Shown one piece after another: positions 1 through 8,556 of a DNA stretch of 64,000 nucleotides (positions are counted from its first letter, which is position 1; the number at the start of each line of letters is the position of its first letter). The position numbers and the translations under genes are program-made. Source of the stretch: Pseudomonas sp. PICF141 (GTDB taxonomy: Bacteria > Pseudomonadota > Gammaproteobacteria > Pseudomonadales > Pseudomonadaceae); assembly GCF_002286815.1 (NCBI RefSeq), contig NZ_MUNM01000028.1, positions 1 to 64,000 on the forward strand, read 5' to 3'. A model generated the notes under the pieces. That model was not told the DNA's origin. It saw nothing but the letters and a program-made list of their open reading frames with translations, and did no database searches.

Positions 1-1
1 G

Positions 2-94
2 GCGGCGGGTTCGGCGTTGTCCGACACCGGCGCCTTCGGCTCGGCGCGGCACGGTTCGAACGTCGGATTGCAGGTCGAGTATTGGTGGAAATAA
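2..94 (+). CDS. C-terminal fragment of a LamB-like sugar porin
   Basis: Only the last 30 codons are inside the window, in the frame that stops with TAA at 92-94. The peptide ends in a run of aromatic and hydrophobic residues, GLQVEYWWK, which closely resembles the end of maltoporins (LamB ends FGAQMEIWW) and fits the last beta-strand of an outer-membrane barrel. A sugar porin directly before PTS genes makes sense: it would bring the sugar across the outer membrane. The start and most of the gene lie upstream of base 1, so substrate and full family cannot be judged. The gap to the next start codon is 62 bases, compatible with one operon. Confidence 0.5.
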   Translation, partial: AAGSALSDTGAFGSARHGSNVGLQVEYWWK

Positions 95-156
95 GCGATG
101 CTGTCGGAGCCTCGCGCTCCATCAGCACTTCAAAGAACAAAACAGCAGGTGACGTC

Positions 157-2691
157 ATGGCCACACCCCAACAATTGCAACTGCTGGCACCCTTGTCCGG
201 CGTGCTGATGCCGCTGGATCAGGTGCCCGATCAGGTGTTTTCCAGTCGCGTGATCGGCGACGGTCTGTGCATCGATCCGACTTCACAAACCTTGTGCGCA
301 CCGCTGGCCGGCGTGATCAGCAATGTGCAGGCCAGTGGGCACGCCGTCAGCATCACCAACGACCATGGCGTGCAGGTGTTGATGCACATTGGCCTCGACA
401 CCGTGAACCTGGCGGGAAAGGGTTTCACCCGATTGGTGGAAGAAGGTCAGCGCGTAGTGGTGGGGCAGGCACTGATCGAATTCGACGCCGATTACATCGC
501 CTTGCACGCCCGCAGTTTGTTGACCTTGATGCTGGTGGTCAGCGGCGAGCCGTTCACCTGGCTGACGCCCGAAACGGGTGGGGTGGAAAGTGGTCAGCCG
601 CTGCTGAGTCTGCATTCATCTGAAGGGGCGGCCGATGAAGGGATTGCGCAGGAGGGCGAAGCGCTGTTTTCCAAACCGGTGACGCTGCCCAACATCAACG
701 GTTTGCATGCTCGCCCCGCAGCCGTGTTTGCCCAGGCGGCGAAAGGCTTTGCGGCGAGCATTTGCCTGCATAAACAGCAGGACAGCGCGAACGCCAAATC
801 CCTGGTGGCGATCATGGCGTTGCAGACCGCCCATGGTGACGTCCTGCAGGTCAGCGCGGCGGGCGCGGATGCCGAAGTGGCGATCAAGACGCTGGCCGAA
901 TTGCTGGCCGCCGGTTGTGGAGAAACCGTGACGGTGATGGCAGAGGTTGCGCCAGTTGCCGCGCAGGTATCATCGCTAACGGTGTTGCGCGGCGTCTGTG
1001 CATCGCCGGGGTCGGCGTTTGGCCAGGTGGTGCAGATTGCCGAGCAGACCCTGGAGGTGAGCGAGTCAGGCGTCAGCCCTCAGGTTGAGCGTGAGCATCT
1101 GTCCCGAGCGCTGGCCAAGGCGGTCCTGGCCTTGCAGCAGTTGCGCGAAAAGGCCACGGGTGACGCTCAGGCAGACATCTTCAAGGCTCATCAGGAACTG
1201 CTCGAAGACCCTGGCCTGCTGGATCAGGCATTGGCACTGATCGATGCAGGCAAAAGCGCCGGTTTCGCCTGGCGCGCGGCCACCGAGTCGACGGCAGCCT
1301 TGTTCAAAGGCCTTGGTAACGCCCTGCTGGCGGAACGCGCCGCAGACCTGGCCGACGTCGGTCAACGGGTGCTCAAGCTGATTCTCGGCGTAGAAGATCG
1401 TGCGATGGAGTTGCCGGACGGGGCGATTCTGATTGCCGAGCAACTGACGCCTTCGCAAACGGCTGGCCTGGACACGCGCAAAGTACTCGGATTCGCGACG
1501 GTCGGCGGTGGCGCCACCAGCCATGTGGCAATTCTGGCGCGGGCCTTCGGTTTGCCGGCGATCTGCGGCTTGCCGGTTCAAGTCCTGACATTGAGCAATG
1601 GCACCCGGGTGTTGCTCGATGCCGACAAGGGCGAGCTGCAGCTGGATCCCGAGCTGGCTGCCATTGAGCAGTTGCAAGCCAAGCGTCAATCGCAAAAGCA
1701 ACGCCAGCAATACGAGCTGGAAAATGCAGGACTGGCGGCCCGTACACGCGATGGGCATCACGTTGAAATCACCGCCAATATCGCGTCCCTGGCTGAAGCC
1801 GAACAGGCCATGGCGCTGGGCGGCGAGGGCGTTGGTCTGTTGCGTTCGGAGTTTCTTTATCTGGACCGCAACCACGCGCCAAGCCATGACGAGCAGGCCT
1901 CCACCTACAGCGCCATCGCCCGCACTCTGGGGCCAGCGCGCAACCTGGTGGTGCGAACTCTGGATGTCGGCGGTGACAAACCCTTGGCCTATGTGCCGAT
2001 GGAGCGCGAAACCAACCCGTTTTTGGGCATGCGTGGCATTCGTTTGTGCCTGGAGCGTCCGCAACTGTTGCGCGATCAGTTCAAGGCAATCTTGAGCAGC
2101 GCCGGGTTGGCTCGCCTGCACATCATGCTGCCGATGGTCACGCAGCTGTCGGAGTTGCGGCTGGCTCGCCAGCTACTTGAAGAAGAGGCGCTGGCATTGG
2201 GCCTGACTGAACTGCCGAAACTGGGGATCATGATCGAAGTACCCGCTGCGGCGCTGATGGCTGACCTGTTTGCGCCCGAAGTGGATTTCTTCTCCATCGG
2301 CACCAACGACCTGACCCAGTACACCTTGGCCATGGATCGCGATCACCCACGGCTGGCCAGTCAGGCCGACAGTTTTCATCCGTCGGTATTGCGCTTAATT
2401 GCCACCACCGTGAAAGCCGCCCATGCCCATGGCAAATGGGTCGGAGTATGCGGCGCCCTGGCTTCGGAAAAGCTGGCGGTGCCGCTGTTGCTGGGGCTTG
2501 GGGTGGATGAGTTGTCGGTGAGCGTGCCGTTGATTCCGGCGATCAAGGCGGCGGTTCGCGAAGTCGACCTGCTGGACTGCCAAGCCATCGCCCAGCAAGT
2601 GCTGGGGCTGGAAAGTGCCGAACAAGTGCGCGAGGCATTGCGGCTGCACCACGAGGCCACGGTCGATACTTCACTGGTTCTGGAGAACTGA
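157..2691 (+). CDS. PTS fusion protein EIIA(Glc-type)-HPr-EI
   Basis: A cytoplasmic multiphosphoryl transfer protein of 844 residues that takes phosphate from PEP and hands it to a sugar permease. Domains in order: EIIA of the glucose family, about residues 10-145, with the two active-site histidines near 62 and 77 (VLMHIGLDTV); HPr, about 172-260, with the phospho-histidine in GLHARPA near 184; enzyme I, about 277-840, with the phospho-histidine in GGGATSHVA near 456, PEP-binding blocks GLLRSEFLYLDR and RTLDVGGDKP, and the catalytic Cys in GVCG near 765. All phosphorelay residues are present, so it should be active. The frame is open from 82, but ATG at 157 is chosen because AGGTGA sits 7 bases before it. 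The domain order matches NagF-type proteins; the sugar is not shown by the sequence. Confidence 0.93.
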   Translation: MATPQQLQLLAPLSGVLMPLDQVPDQVFSSRVIGDGLCIDPTSQTLCAPLAGVISNVQASGHAVSITNDHGVQVLMHIGLDTVNLAGKGFTRLVEEGQRVVVGQALIEFDADYIALHARSLLTLMLVVSGEPFTWLTPETGGVESGQPLLSLHSSEGAADEGIAQEGEALFSKPVTLPNINGLHARPAAVFAQAAKGFAASICLHKQQDSANAKSLVAIMALQTAHGDVLQVSAAGADAEVAIKTLAELLAAGCGETVTVMAEVAPVAAQVSSLTVLRGVCASPGSAFGQVVQIAEQTLEVSESGVSPQVEREHLSRALAKAVLALQQLREKATGDAQADIFKAHQELLEDPGLLDQALALIDAGKSAGFAWRAATESTAALFKGLGNALLAERAADLADVGQRVLKLILGVEDRAMELPDGAILIAEQLTPSQTAGLDTRKVLGFATVGGGATSHVAILARAFGLPAICGLPVQVLTLSNGTRVLLDADKGELQLDPELAAIEQLQAKRQSQKQRQQYELENAGLAARTRDGHHVEITANIASLAEAEQAMALGGEGVGLLRSEFLYLDRNHAPSHDEQASTYSAIARTLGPARNLVVRTLDVGGDKPLAYVPMERETNPFLGMRGIRLCLERPQLLRDQFKAILSSAGLARLHIMLPMVTQLSELRLARQLLEEEALALGLTELPKLGIMIEVPAAALMADLFAPEVDFFSIGTNDLTQYTLAMDRDHPRLASQADSFHPSVLRLIATTVKAAHAHGKWVGVCGALASEKLAVPLLLGLGVDELSVSVPLIPAIKAAVREVDLLDCQAIAQQVLGLESAEQVREALRLHHEATVDTSLVLEN

Positions 2692-2693
2692 GC

Positions 2694-2987
2694 ATGTTCG
2701 AGAAAATGCAGCGAGCGTTCTGGAAAGCGTTGACGCCGGACCTGGTGGTGGACGAGCCGAAAATGGAGACTCAGCCTGTTGGCGGTTTGGCCGCGAACAT
2801 CGTCGCCGCGCTTGGCGGAGTGGATAACCTCAAGTCGCAACAGCCGGTGGCGCTGACCAGAGTGCGGGTGGAATTGCGGGATGTGGCGCGGATGGATCGG
2901 CAGGCTTTGGCGACGGCAGGGGTGCCGGGGGTGATGATGCTGGAGGATGGGGTGATGCATCTGATCATCGGTATTCAGTGCATCTGA
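2694..2987 (+). CDS. Stand-alone EIIB-like PTS protein lacking the phosphocysteine
   Basis: A 97-residue protein that begins 2 bases after the PTS fusion gene, so almost certainly co-transcribed and co-translated with it. Residues 30-95 fit the EIIB fold of the glucose/GlcNAc PTS family (IVAALGG, then LTRVRVEL, then a GVMML-type strand). In active EIIB domains the phospho-acceptor Cys lies two residues before Thr-Arg (CITR); here the matching position is Ala53 (VALTR). It therefore cannot carry the usual phosphate unless another protein supplies it. The N-terminus (FEKMQRAFWKAL) looks like an amphipathic helix. The last residues (IQCI) are set by a 23-base tandem duplication; without it the protein would end IQP. 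A regulatory or docking role is inference. Confidence 0.75.
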   Translation: MFEKMQRAFWKALTPDLVVDEPKMETQPVGGLAANIVAALGGVDNLKSQQPVALTRVRVELRDVARMDRQALATAGVPGVMMLEDGVMHLIIGIQCI

Positions 2988-3001
2988 TCATCGGTATTCA
3001 G
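2956..3001 (+). repeat. Perfect 23-bp tandem duplication at the end of the EIIB-like gene
   Basis: Bases 2956-2978 and 2979-3001 are identical (unit begins TGCATCTGATCATCGG). The duplicated length is not a multiple of three. The first copy reads into the second and stops at TGA 2985-2987. Removing one copy would give an end of ...GIQP with TAA just downstream. Confidence 0.9.
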
Positions 3002-3029
3002 CCATAATTCTGTGGTGAAAGGGATTACC

Positions 3030-3073
3030 TGTGGCGAGGGGGCTTGCCCCCGTTCGACTGCGCAGCAGTCGCC
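3030..3073 (+). repeat. REP, GTGGCGAGGGGGCTTGCC family, single unit
   Basis: The unit starts GTGGCGAGGGGGCTTGCCCC and continues into a small hairpin, CGACTGCGCAGCAGTCG. It is oriented left to right and has no partner within the normal 60-100 bases. A unit in opposite orientation is at 3914-3956, so this may be one half of a split pair. Confidence 0.85.
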
Positions 3074-3106
3074 AAACCAAACACCACGGTATGTCTGACA
3101 AACAGG

Positions 3107-3243
3107 ATGATCGTTCCCACGCTCCGCGTAGGAATGCCTCAAGGGACGCTCCGCGTTCCAGCCACCGCCGCTGTCGAGCCAGACACCGATGTGACGCAGA
3201 GCGTCACGGGCTGCATTCCCACGCAGAGCGTGGGAACGATCAT
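3107..3243. repeat. REPIN-like inverted repeat, GATCGTTCCCACGC family
   Basis: The ends are inverted copies, ATGATCGTTCCCACGC at the left and GCGTGGGAACGATCAT at the right, with further internal inverted pieces (ACGCAGAGCGTCACGG and similar). The same element occurs at 9678-9791. Such elements are dispersed in Pseudomonas genomes and often form long hairpins in RNA. Confidence 0.85.
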
Positions 3244-3590
3244 TCAGCAACTTTAGTCCGAAGGCCGTTTTCGTAGGGTGGATCGGGGTGAAGACTTTTC
3301 ATTTTTAGACCTCTGGTAGAAGCGGAGCTACCATCGGCCTTCCTACAGGCTTGGGTGGCAGCTATACGCGGGGTAGGAATATCGAGACCAGAGAACTCGA
3401 CCACACCGAAGCCCGCGCACAGCCGCCGCAACTGATCTTACGGACACACGTGATGGCCGCAATTCAGGTGTCGACGCCAAAGCGTCCTCTCTAGTCTTGA
3501 AGGGTTCCTACACCCCACCACTGAATTTTCAGTGACCACCAGAGACTATCGATGGAGCGCATTTCCAGAAATTTCACCGTTCTGTAAGAC

Positions 3591-3690
3591 CGCCTTCGCG
3601 GGCAAGCCTCGCTCCTACGGAATCGAGGCAGACCGCTAAATATGGGAACGACCTTAATCCTGTAGGAGCGAGGCTTGCCCGCGATTGAGC
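3591..3690. repeat. REPIN, GTAGGAGCGAGGCTTGCCCG family, outward arrangement
   Basis: Two inverted copies: CGCGGGCAAGCCTCGCTCCTAC on the left half (3596 onward) and GTAGGAGCGAGGCTTGCCCGCG on the right (3662 onward). The orientation is opposite to the copy at 55591-55682, so the GTAGGAGC ends face each other here. Confidence 0.8.
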
Positions 3691-3913
3691 GCGAAGCGGT
3701 CATAAAATCTATCTGCCTCAGAGATAACAGGCCTTATCTGGGGCAGAAAATCAGGCGCGGGGACTTTGCGGGGGATGGATCAGGAAAGAAGTCGGGAAAG
3801 GTGGAAATGGATGTAGGGGGATTCGCTGATTAACGGCGACTAAGTAACGTTCAGCGAAGCGGCCCTAAACCCTGCAATCGCATTACGTCTGACACATCGT
3901 GCTGGATGATTTT

Positions 3914-3956
3914 ACGACTGCTTCGCAGCCGAACGGGGGCAAGCCCCCTCGCCACA
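3914..3956 (-). repeat. REP, GTGGCGAGGGGGCTTGCC family, single inverted unit
   Basis: This is the reverse complement of the common unit, ending AAGCCCCCTCGCCACA and preceded by the small hairpin GACTGCTTCGCAGCC. No partner is close by; the nearest is the opposite unit at 3030-3073. Confidence 0.85.
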
Positions 3957-4099
3957 GGGTTTCATTTCAGCGCATTGCCAGACGGGCTTTGACTGTGACC
4001 ATCCGCCGCGCTGCCCTTACTGTTTCTCAACCGCAGGTGTATCGTATTCGCCTTTTGCAGGCCCCTTGCCTGTGGCTGATACGTGAGGTAGTTGAGTTC

Positions 4100-5476
4100 A
4101 TGTCCTTTACCCGTCGACAAATACTCGGTGGCCTGGCCGGTCTTGTGGTGGTTGGCGTGGGGGCCGGGGGCGCGTCGCGTTACTGGCTGGGCAAAATGGC
4201 CGATGCTGACGCCGGCCACGACTACGAGCTGATCGCCGCTCCGCTGGACGTCGAGCTGGTGGCCGGGCACAAGACGCCGGCCTGGGCGTTCGGCCCATCG
4301 GCACCGGGCACTGAGTTGCGCGTGCGTCAGGGCGAATGGTTGCGGGTGCGCTTCATCAATCATCTGCCGGTGGCGACCACCATTCACTGGCACGGTATTC
4401 GTCTGCCGCTGGAGATGGACGGCGTGCCGTATGTCTCGCAATTGCCGGTGCTGCCGGGCGAGTACTTCGACTATAAATTCCGCGTACCCGACGCCGGCAG
4501 CTACTGGTATCACCCGCACGTGAACAGCAGCGAAGAACTCGGTCGGGGACTGGTCGGCCCACTGATCATCGAAGAGCGCGAGCCCACCGGTTTCAAATAC
4601 GAAAAAACCTTGAGTCTCAAGAGCTGGCACGTCGATGAAGAGGGCGCTTTCGTCGCGTTCAGCATTCCTCGCGAAGCAGCCCGTGGCGGCACGGCGGGGG
4701 GCTTGTCGACCATCAACGGCGTCTCACAAGCGGTGATCGACTTGCCCGCCGGGCAGATCACTCGCGTACGCCTGCTCAACCTCGACAATACGCTGACATA
4801 CCGCCTCAACATCCCTGGCGTCGAAGCGCAGATCTATGCTCTGGATGGCAATCCGATTGAACCGCGCCCACTGGGCAAGGAATACTGGCTGGGTCCTGGC
4901 ATGCGTATTTGCCTGGCGATCAAGGCACCGCCGGCCGGTGAAGAATTGTCCCTGCGCAACGGCCCGGTACGCCTGGGCACCTTCCGTTCAGTGGCCAACA
5001 CCGATGCACCGACCGAGTGGCCGCCGGCGCTGCCCGCCAACCCGGTGGCCGAGCCGGACCTGGCCAATGCCGAGAAACTCAACTTCAATTTTGAATGGGT
5101 GGGTTCGGTGTCGGTGAATGTCGACAACGGCAAGCCGCCAAGCCTGTGGCAGATCAACGGCAAGGCCTGGGACATCACCGACAAGACCTGCGCCGATCGA
5201 CCGATTGCCAAGCTCGAAAAGGGCAAAAGCTATATTTTCGAATTGAAAAACATGACTCAGTACCAGCACCCGATCCACCTGCACGGCATGAGTTTTAAAG
5301 TCATTGCCTCGAACCGGCACAAGGTCATCCCGTACTTCACCGACACCTATCTGTTGGGCAAGAACGAGCGGGCGCAAGTGGCGCTGGTGGCGGATAACCC
5401 TGGGGTCTGGATGTTCCACTGCCATGTGATCGACCACATGGAAACCGGCCTGATGGCCGCCATCGAGGTGGCGTGA
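4100..5476 (+). CDS. cumA: Multicopper oxidase CumA (Tat-exported)
   Basis: A 458-residue periplasmic multicopper oxidase that oxidises substrates at a type 1 copper and reduces O2 at a trinuclear centre. CumA was first linked to Mn(II) oxidation in P. putida; the physiological substrate remains uncertain. The N-terminus is a twin-arginine signal (FTRRQILGGLAG, followed by a hydrophobic stretch). All four copper motifs are visible: HWHG near residue 95, WYHPH near 135, HPIHLHG near 390 and HCHVIDHMETGLM near the end, the last giving the type 1 Cys, His and Met ligands. The start at 4100 is chosen because it gives the Tat signal directly and follows a GAGGTAG ribosome site; upstream in-frame codons are REP sequence. 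It overlaps tadA by one base (TGATG). Confidence 0.92.
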   Translation: MSFTRRQILGGLAGLVVVGVGAGGASRYWLGKMADADAGHDYELIAAPLDVELVAGHKTPAWAFGPSAPGTELRVRQGEWLRVRFINHLPVATTIHWHGIRLPLEMDGVPYVSQLPVLPGEYFDYKFRVPDAGSYWYHPHVNSSEELGRGLVGPLIIEEREPTGFKYEKTLSLKSWHVDEEGAFVAFSIPREAARGGTAGGLSTINGVSQAVIDLPAGQITRVRLLNLDNTLTYRLNIPGVEAQIYALDGNPIEPRPLGKEYWLGPGMRICLAIKAPPAGEELSLRNGPVRLGTFRSVANTDAPTEWPPALPANPVAEPDLANAEKLNFNFEWVGSVSVNVDNGKPPSLWQINGKAWDITDKTCADRPIAKLEKGKSYIFELKNMTQYQHPIHLHGMSFKVIASNRHKVIPYFTDTYLLGKNERAQVALVADNPGVWMFHCHVIDHMETGLMAAIEVA

Positions 5477-5973
5477 TGCGTCAGATTCGCCCCGCAGCGA
5501 TTATCGACCGCAGCCGTGATCGTGACTTCATGCGCGAAGCCCTGGCCCTGGCCGCTCAAGGCGCGGCGCTGGGTGAAGTGCCGGTGGGCGCGGTGCTGGT
5601 ACAAGACGGTGAGATCATCGGGCGCGGGTTCAATTGCCCGATCAGCGGCAACGACCCCAGCGCCCACGCCGAGATGGTCGCGATCCGCGCCGCCGCCCAG
5701 GCCGCCAGCAACTATCGCCTGCCGGGCAGCACGCTCTACGTGACACTGGAGCCGTGCAGCATGTGCGCCGGGCTGATCGTGCATTCGCGGATCGCGCGGG
5801 TGGTGTATGGCGCGCTGGAGCCCAAGGCCGGGATTGTGCAAAGCCAGGGGCAGTTCTTTACCCAAGGCTTTTTGAATCATCGGGTGTTGTATGAAGGAGG
5901 GGTGTTGGCGGAGGAGTGTGGCGCGGTGTTGAGTGAGTTTTTCAAGGCTCGCCGAGCAAAACCTTCAGAGTAA
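5476..5973 (+). CDS. tadA: tRNA-specific adenosine deaminase TadA
   Basis: Converts adenosine 34 to inosine in the anticodon of tRNA-Arg(ACG), an essential wobble edit in most bacteria. At 165 residues it has the usual length. Zinc-site motifs of the cytidine/deoxycytidylate deaminase fold are intact: HAEM (His64, proton-shuttle Glu66) and PCSMCAG (Cys94, Cys97). The ATG at 5476 shares its A with the TGA stop of cumA, which implies translational coupling. A GTG one codon upstream is also possible. Together with cmoB and cmoA nearby, this puts three wobble-position modification genes within 2.4 kb, although cmoA and cmoB are on the opposite strand. Confidence 0.95.
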   Translation: MRQIRPAAIIDRSRDRDFMREALALAAQGAALGEVPVGAVLVQDGEIIGRGFNCPISGNDPSAHAEMVAIRAAAQAASNYRLPGSTLYVTLEPCSMCAGLIVHSRIARVVYGALEPKAGIVQSQGQFFTQGFLNHRVLYEGGVLAEECGAVLSEFFKARRAKPSE

Positions 5974-5981
5974 ACACTGAT

Positions 5982-6077
5982 ACCTGTGGGAGCGGGCTTG
6001 CCCGCGATAGCAGGGGTTCAGTCGACATCAATGTTTGATTTGCCGACGCCATCGCGGGCAAGCCCGCTCCCACAGGT
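5982..6077. repeat. REPIN, GTGGGAGCGGGCTTGCCCGC family
   Basis: A pair of inverted REPs, CCTGTGGGAGCGGGCTTGCC and its reverse complement GGCAAGCCCGCTCCCACAGG, separated by about 50 bases. It lies between the convergent genes tadA and cmoB and could stop transcription from both sides. Confidence 0.9.
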
Positions 6078-6104
6078 TTATTGGGTGTTTGGGAGATCGG
6101 GGTT

Positions 6105-7061
6105 TCACTTGCGGGCGACGATGACGGCGCGCATCGGCGCCGGCAGCCCTTCGATGGTTTTGCTGTGATCCTGCGGGTCAAGGAAATCGCTCAACGACTG
6201 ATACTTCATCCACTCCGTCCCGCGTTGTTCCTGGACCGTGGTCACGCTCACATCCACGCAACGCACGTCGCTGAAGCCGGCGCGGCGCAGCCACAGTTCC
6301 AGCGCCGGCACCGATGGCAGGAACCACACGTTACGCATCTGCGCGTAGCGGTCTTCCGGCACCAGCACCTGTTGTTGATCGCCTTCGATCACCAGCGTTT
6401 CCAGCACCAGTTCACCGCCCTTGACCAGGCAATCTTTCAGCGCCAGCAAATGCTCGATCGGCGAGCGGCGGTGATAGAACACGCCCATGGAAAACACGGT
6501 GTCGAAGCCTTCCAGATTGGGGGGAAGATCCTCAAAGGGAAACGGCAAGTGCCAGGCATTGGGCTCGGACAGGTAACGTTGCACCGCCTGGAACTGGCAG
6601 AAGAACAGCCAGTTGGGGTCGACGCCGATCACGCTGTCGGCCCCGGCGCCGAGCATGCGCCACATGTAATAACCGTTGCCGCAGCCGACATCGAGGATGC
6701 GTTTGCCCTTCAGATCCAGATGCGGCGCAACCCGCGACCACTTCCAGTCCGAACGCCATTCGGTGTCGACGTGCACGCCGAACAGGTCGAACGGGCCTTT
6801 GCGCCAGGGCGATAAACCCATCAGTGCGGTGCGCATTTGTGCGCGGGTCTCGACGTCGCAATCGGTGTCCAGTTTCAGGCCGTTCAACAAATCGATTTCG
6901 CTAGGCTGAATCTTCGGCAACGCGTCCAGCGCGCTCTGCCAGCGTTCCAGGTCGCCGTGACCTTTTTCCATTTTCTTGTCGAGTTGTGCTTGCAGGGTGT
7001 TGGCCCATTCGGCCAGCGGAGTACCGGCCAGGCGGCGGGCAAGGGGGGACAGATCAATCAT
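6105..7061 (-). CDS. cmoB: tRNA U34 carboxymethyltransferase CmoB
   Basis: Transfers the carboxymethyl group of carboxy-S-adenosylmethionine to 5-hydroxyuridine 34, making cmo5U in tRNAs. The 318 residues are the family length. A SAM-type Rossmann core is visible: [14 protein letters not shown] near residue 122, IGVDPNWLF for the next strand, and [13 protein letters not shown], a characteristic CmoB block. The N-terminal helical region ([14 protein letters not shown]) and the [12 protein letters not shown] segment are also CmoB-like. It overlaps cmoA by 4 bases (7058-7061), so the two are one transcript with cmoA first. Confidence 0.95.
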   Translation of the reverse strand: MIDLSPLARRLAGTPLAEWANTLQAQLDKKMEKGHGDLERWQSALDALPKIQPSEIDLLNGLKLDTDCDVETRAQMRTALMGLSPWRKGPFDLFGVHVDTEWRSDWKWSRVAPHLDLKGKRILDVGCGNGYYMWRMLGAGADSVIGVDPNWLFFCQFQAVQRYLSEPNAWHLPFPFEDLPPNLEGFDTVFSMGVFYHRRSPIEHLLALKDCLVKGGELVLETLVIEGDQQQVLVPEDRYAQMRNVWFLPSVPALELWLRRAGFSDVRCVDVSVTTVQEQRGTEWMKYQSLSDFLDPQDHSKTIEGLPAPMRAVIVARK

Positions 7062-7801
7062 GGCAAGGCAATCAACGAGGCAAAGTTAAGACACTGGAAC
7101 CACGGCACGACTTTCGAGAACCCGGCGGCCAGCAGGCGTTCACGGTGTTCTTCGAGGCTGTCGGGCTTCATGACGTTTTCGATGGCGCTGCGCTTCTGGG
7201 CAATTTCCAGTTCGCTGTAGCCGTTGGCGCGTTTGAAGGCCACGTGCAGGTCGGTGAGCAGCGCGTGTTCTTCAGGATCGTTGAAGCGCAGCTTCTCCGA
7301 AAGGATCAGCGCGCCCCCGGGCAACAACGACTGGCGGATACGCGAGAGCAACGCGGTGCGCTGGTCGGGGGCTATGAATTGCAGAGTGAAGTTCAGCGCC
7401 ACCACTGAGGCTGGCTGGAACTCGAGCGCAAGGATGTCGCCTTCGATCACTTCCACCGGCAGCAACTCCTGGAACATCGAGTTCTGGCCGTTGAGGTACT
7501 CGCGGCAACGCTCGACCATGGCGGCGGAATTATCCACAGCGATGACGCGGCAGCCGTCGGTGCGCACGTGACGGCGCAGGGCCTGGGTCACCGCGCCCAG
7601 CGAAGAGCCCAGGTCGTAGAGCACGCTGTTGGGCTGGGCGAACTGCGCGGCGAGCACGCCGAGGTTTTCCACGATGGTCGGATAACCCGGCACCGAGCGC
7701 TTGATCATATCCGGGAACACCCGCACCACGTCCTCGTTAAAGGCGAAGTCAGGCACCTGGGCCAAAGGCTGGGCGAAAAGGCGATCGGATTCTTTGCTCA
7801 C
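7058..7801 (-). CDS. cmoA: carboxy-S-adenosylmethionine synthase CmoA
   Basis: Makes carboxy-S-adenosyl-L-methionine from SAM and prephenate for use by CmoB. The 247 residues starting [13 protein letters not shown] match the family length and N-terminus. SAM-fold motifs: [14 protein letters not shown] near residue 58, [14 protein letters not shown] and [12 protein letters not shown] start at 7801 is chosen because the family begins here. An in-frame ATG at 7846 would add 15 residues ([15 protein letters not shown]) that do not resemble the family, and no good ribosome site precedes either codon. It is the first gene of the cmoAB operon. Confidence 0.93.
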   Translation of the reverse strand: MSKESDRLFAQPLAQVPDFAFNEDVVRVFPDMIKRSVPGYPTIVENLGVLAAQFAQPNSVLYDLGSSLGAVTQALRRHVRTDGCRVIAVDNSAAMVERCREYLNGQNSMFQELLPVEVIEGDILALEFQPASVVALNFTLQFIAPDQRTALLSRIRQSLLPGGALILSEKLRFNDPEEHALLTDLHVAFKRANGYSELEIAQKRSAIENVMKPDSLEEHRERLLAAGFSKVVPWFQCLNFASLIALP

Positions 7802-7890
7802 GGCGGTTCCAGCGGCATGGGTGGAAAAGGCTGGCATTTTAGCCAAATTGACGGGGGGATGCTTGGGTTGTCGGATAAAGCGCTGTGGTG

Positions 7891-7938
7891 AGGCCTGCCA
7901 ACCATCATTACCGAGGTAGTGATGGATGGCAGGCCTGC
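7891..7938. terminator. Long imperfect hairpin between cmoA and a hypothetical gene
   Basis: Arms AGGCCTGCCAACCATCATTA and its near-perfect complement on the right give about 21 base pairs with 2 mismatches around a 5-base loop. It lies just downstream of the stop of the gene at 7956-8390. There is no T-run directly after either arm, so it may be a weak terminator or an RNA 3' end stabiliser. Confidence 0.5.
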
Positions 7939-7955
7939 GTTGGCTATTTCTTTTG

Positions 7956-8390
7956 CTATTTGAGGCTTGTCACACCATGAAGGTCGAATGCGCTTTCAAT
8001 ATTAATAATGCGGCCACCATTGAAGACATCTTCAGCCTCAATATTCGCACGGCCCGCGTAGTGTTCGTTCGCGGGATCAAAATCTACATGCAGGGTGGCG
8101 GCGAGAGTGACATAGAGGCTGCTACTTGATGACGCAATCACTTGCATCTGGCGCACTTCATCATGCTCTTTGAATACATAGTCGCCATTTTTGATATCGG
8201 GAGCCAGGCCGATGCTGATTGTGCGTATTGGGCTGTCGAAGCTGTCCTGTATCCCATGGATTTCTATCGACGGCTGAAGGGTCACAGATACGTCTTTAGC
8301 GTCGAAGTTCGGTTCGTCATTAACCGTGGCGGTGAATGTGCCCGTCGTAGCCCGATGTGTTTTTTCTGTGTGTGGAGTCGCTGTGCTCAT
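7956..8390 (-). CDS. Hypothetical protein, 144 residues
   Basis: Family not recognised. The protein is acidic, has no signal peptide, no membrane segment and no cysteine. Many alternating hydrophobic/polar stretches ([40 protein letters not shown]) suggest an all-beta fold. The first 15 residues are polar and likely disordered. The ATG is preceded by CAGGGA at a reasonable distance. It stands alone: cmoA upstream of it on the map is separated by a hairpin and 150 bases, and the next gene by 166 bases. Coding potential is supported by the length of the open frame and normal third-position GC. Confidence 0.6.
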   Translation of the reverse strand: MSTATPHTEKTHRATTGTFTATVNDEPNFDAKDVSVTLQPSIEIHGIQDSFDSPIRTISIGLAPDIKNGDYVFKEHDEVRQMQVIASSSSSLYVTLAATLHVDFDPANEHYAGRANIEAEDVFNGGRIINIESAFDLHGVTSLK

Positions 8391-8556
8391 GATCAGTCCC
8401 TGAGTGCCCGGTAGGCTTTATTGCCTGCTGGATTACAAGGGACTTTATGAGCGATGAAACAGGTTCGCTACTGTCAGGAATGACAGTTGTTTAGACCGTT
8501 TTCTAATAGCCAGGCAGAGCTACGCAGTCAGTACGTTGTGCCTGGGGGCCTGAGGA

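Larger units (their letters stand above)
2988..4099. other. Long intergenic region with several repeat elements
   Basis: About 1.1 kb without a convincing gene. It holds a single REP (3030-3073), a REPIN-like inverted element (3107-3243), a REPIN of the GTAGGAGCGAGG family (3591-3690) and a lone inverted REP (3914-3956). The parts between are unique sequence with no ORF that looks coding. Bases 3899-4099 are an open extension of the cumA frame, but half of this is REP sequence, so it is not counted as coding. The cumA promoter should lie in the last 150 bases; no clear core promoter was identified. Confidence 0.7.

Noticed and set aside
3899..4099. N-terminal extension of cumA by 67 codons
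   Set aside because: It would translate a REP element and place the Tat signal inside the protein.
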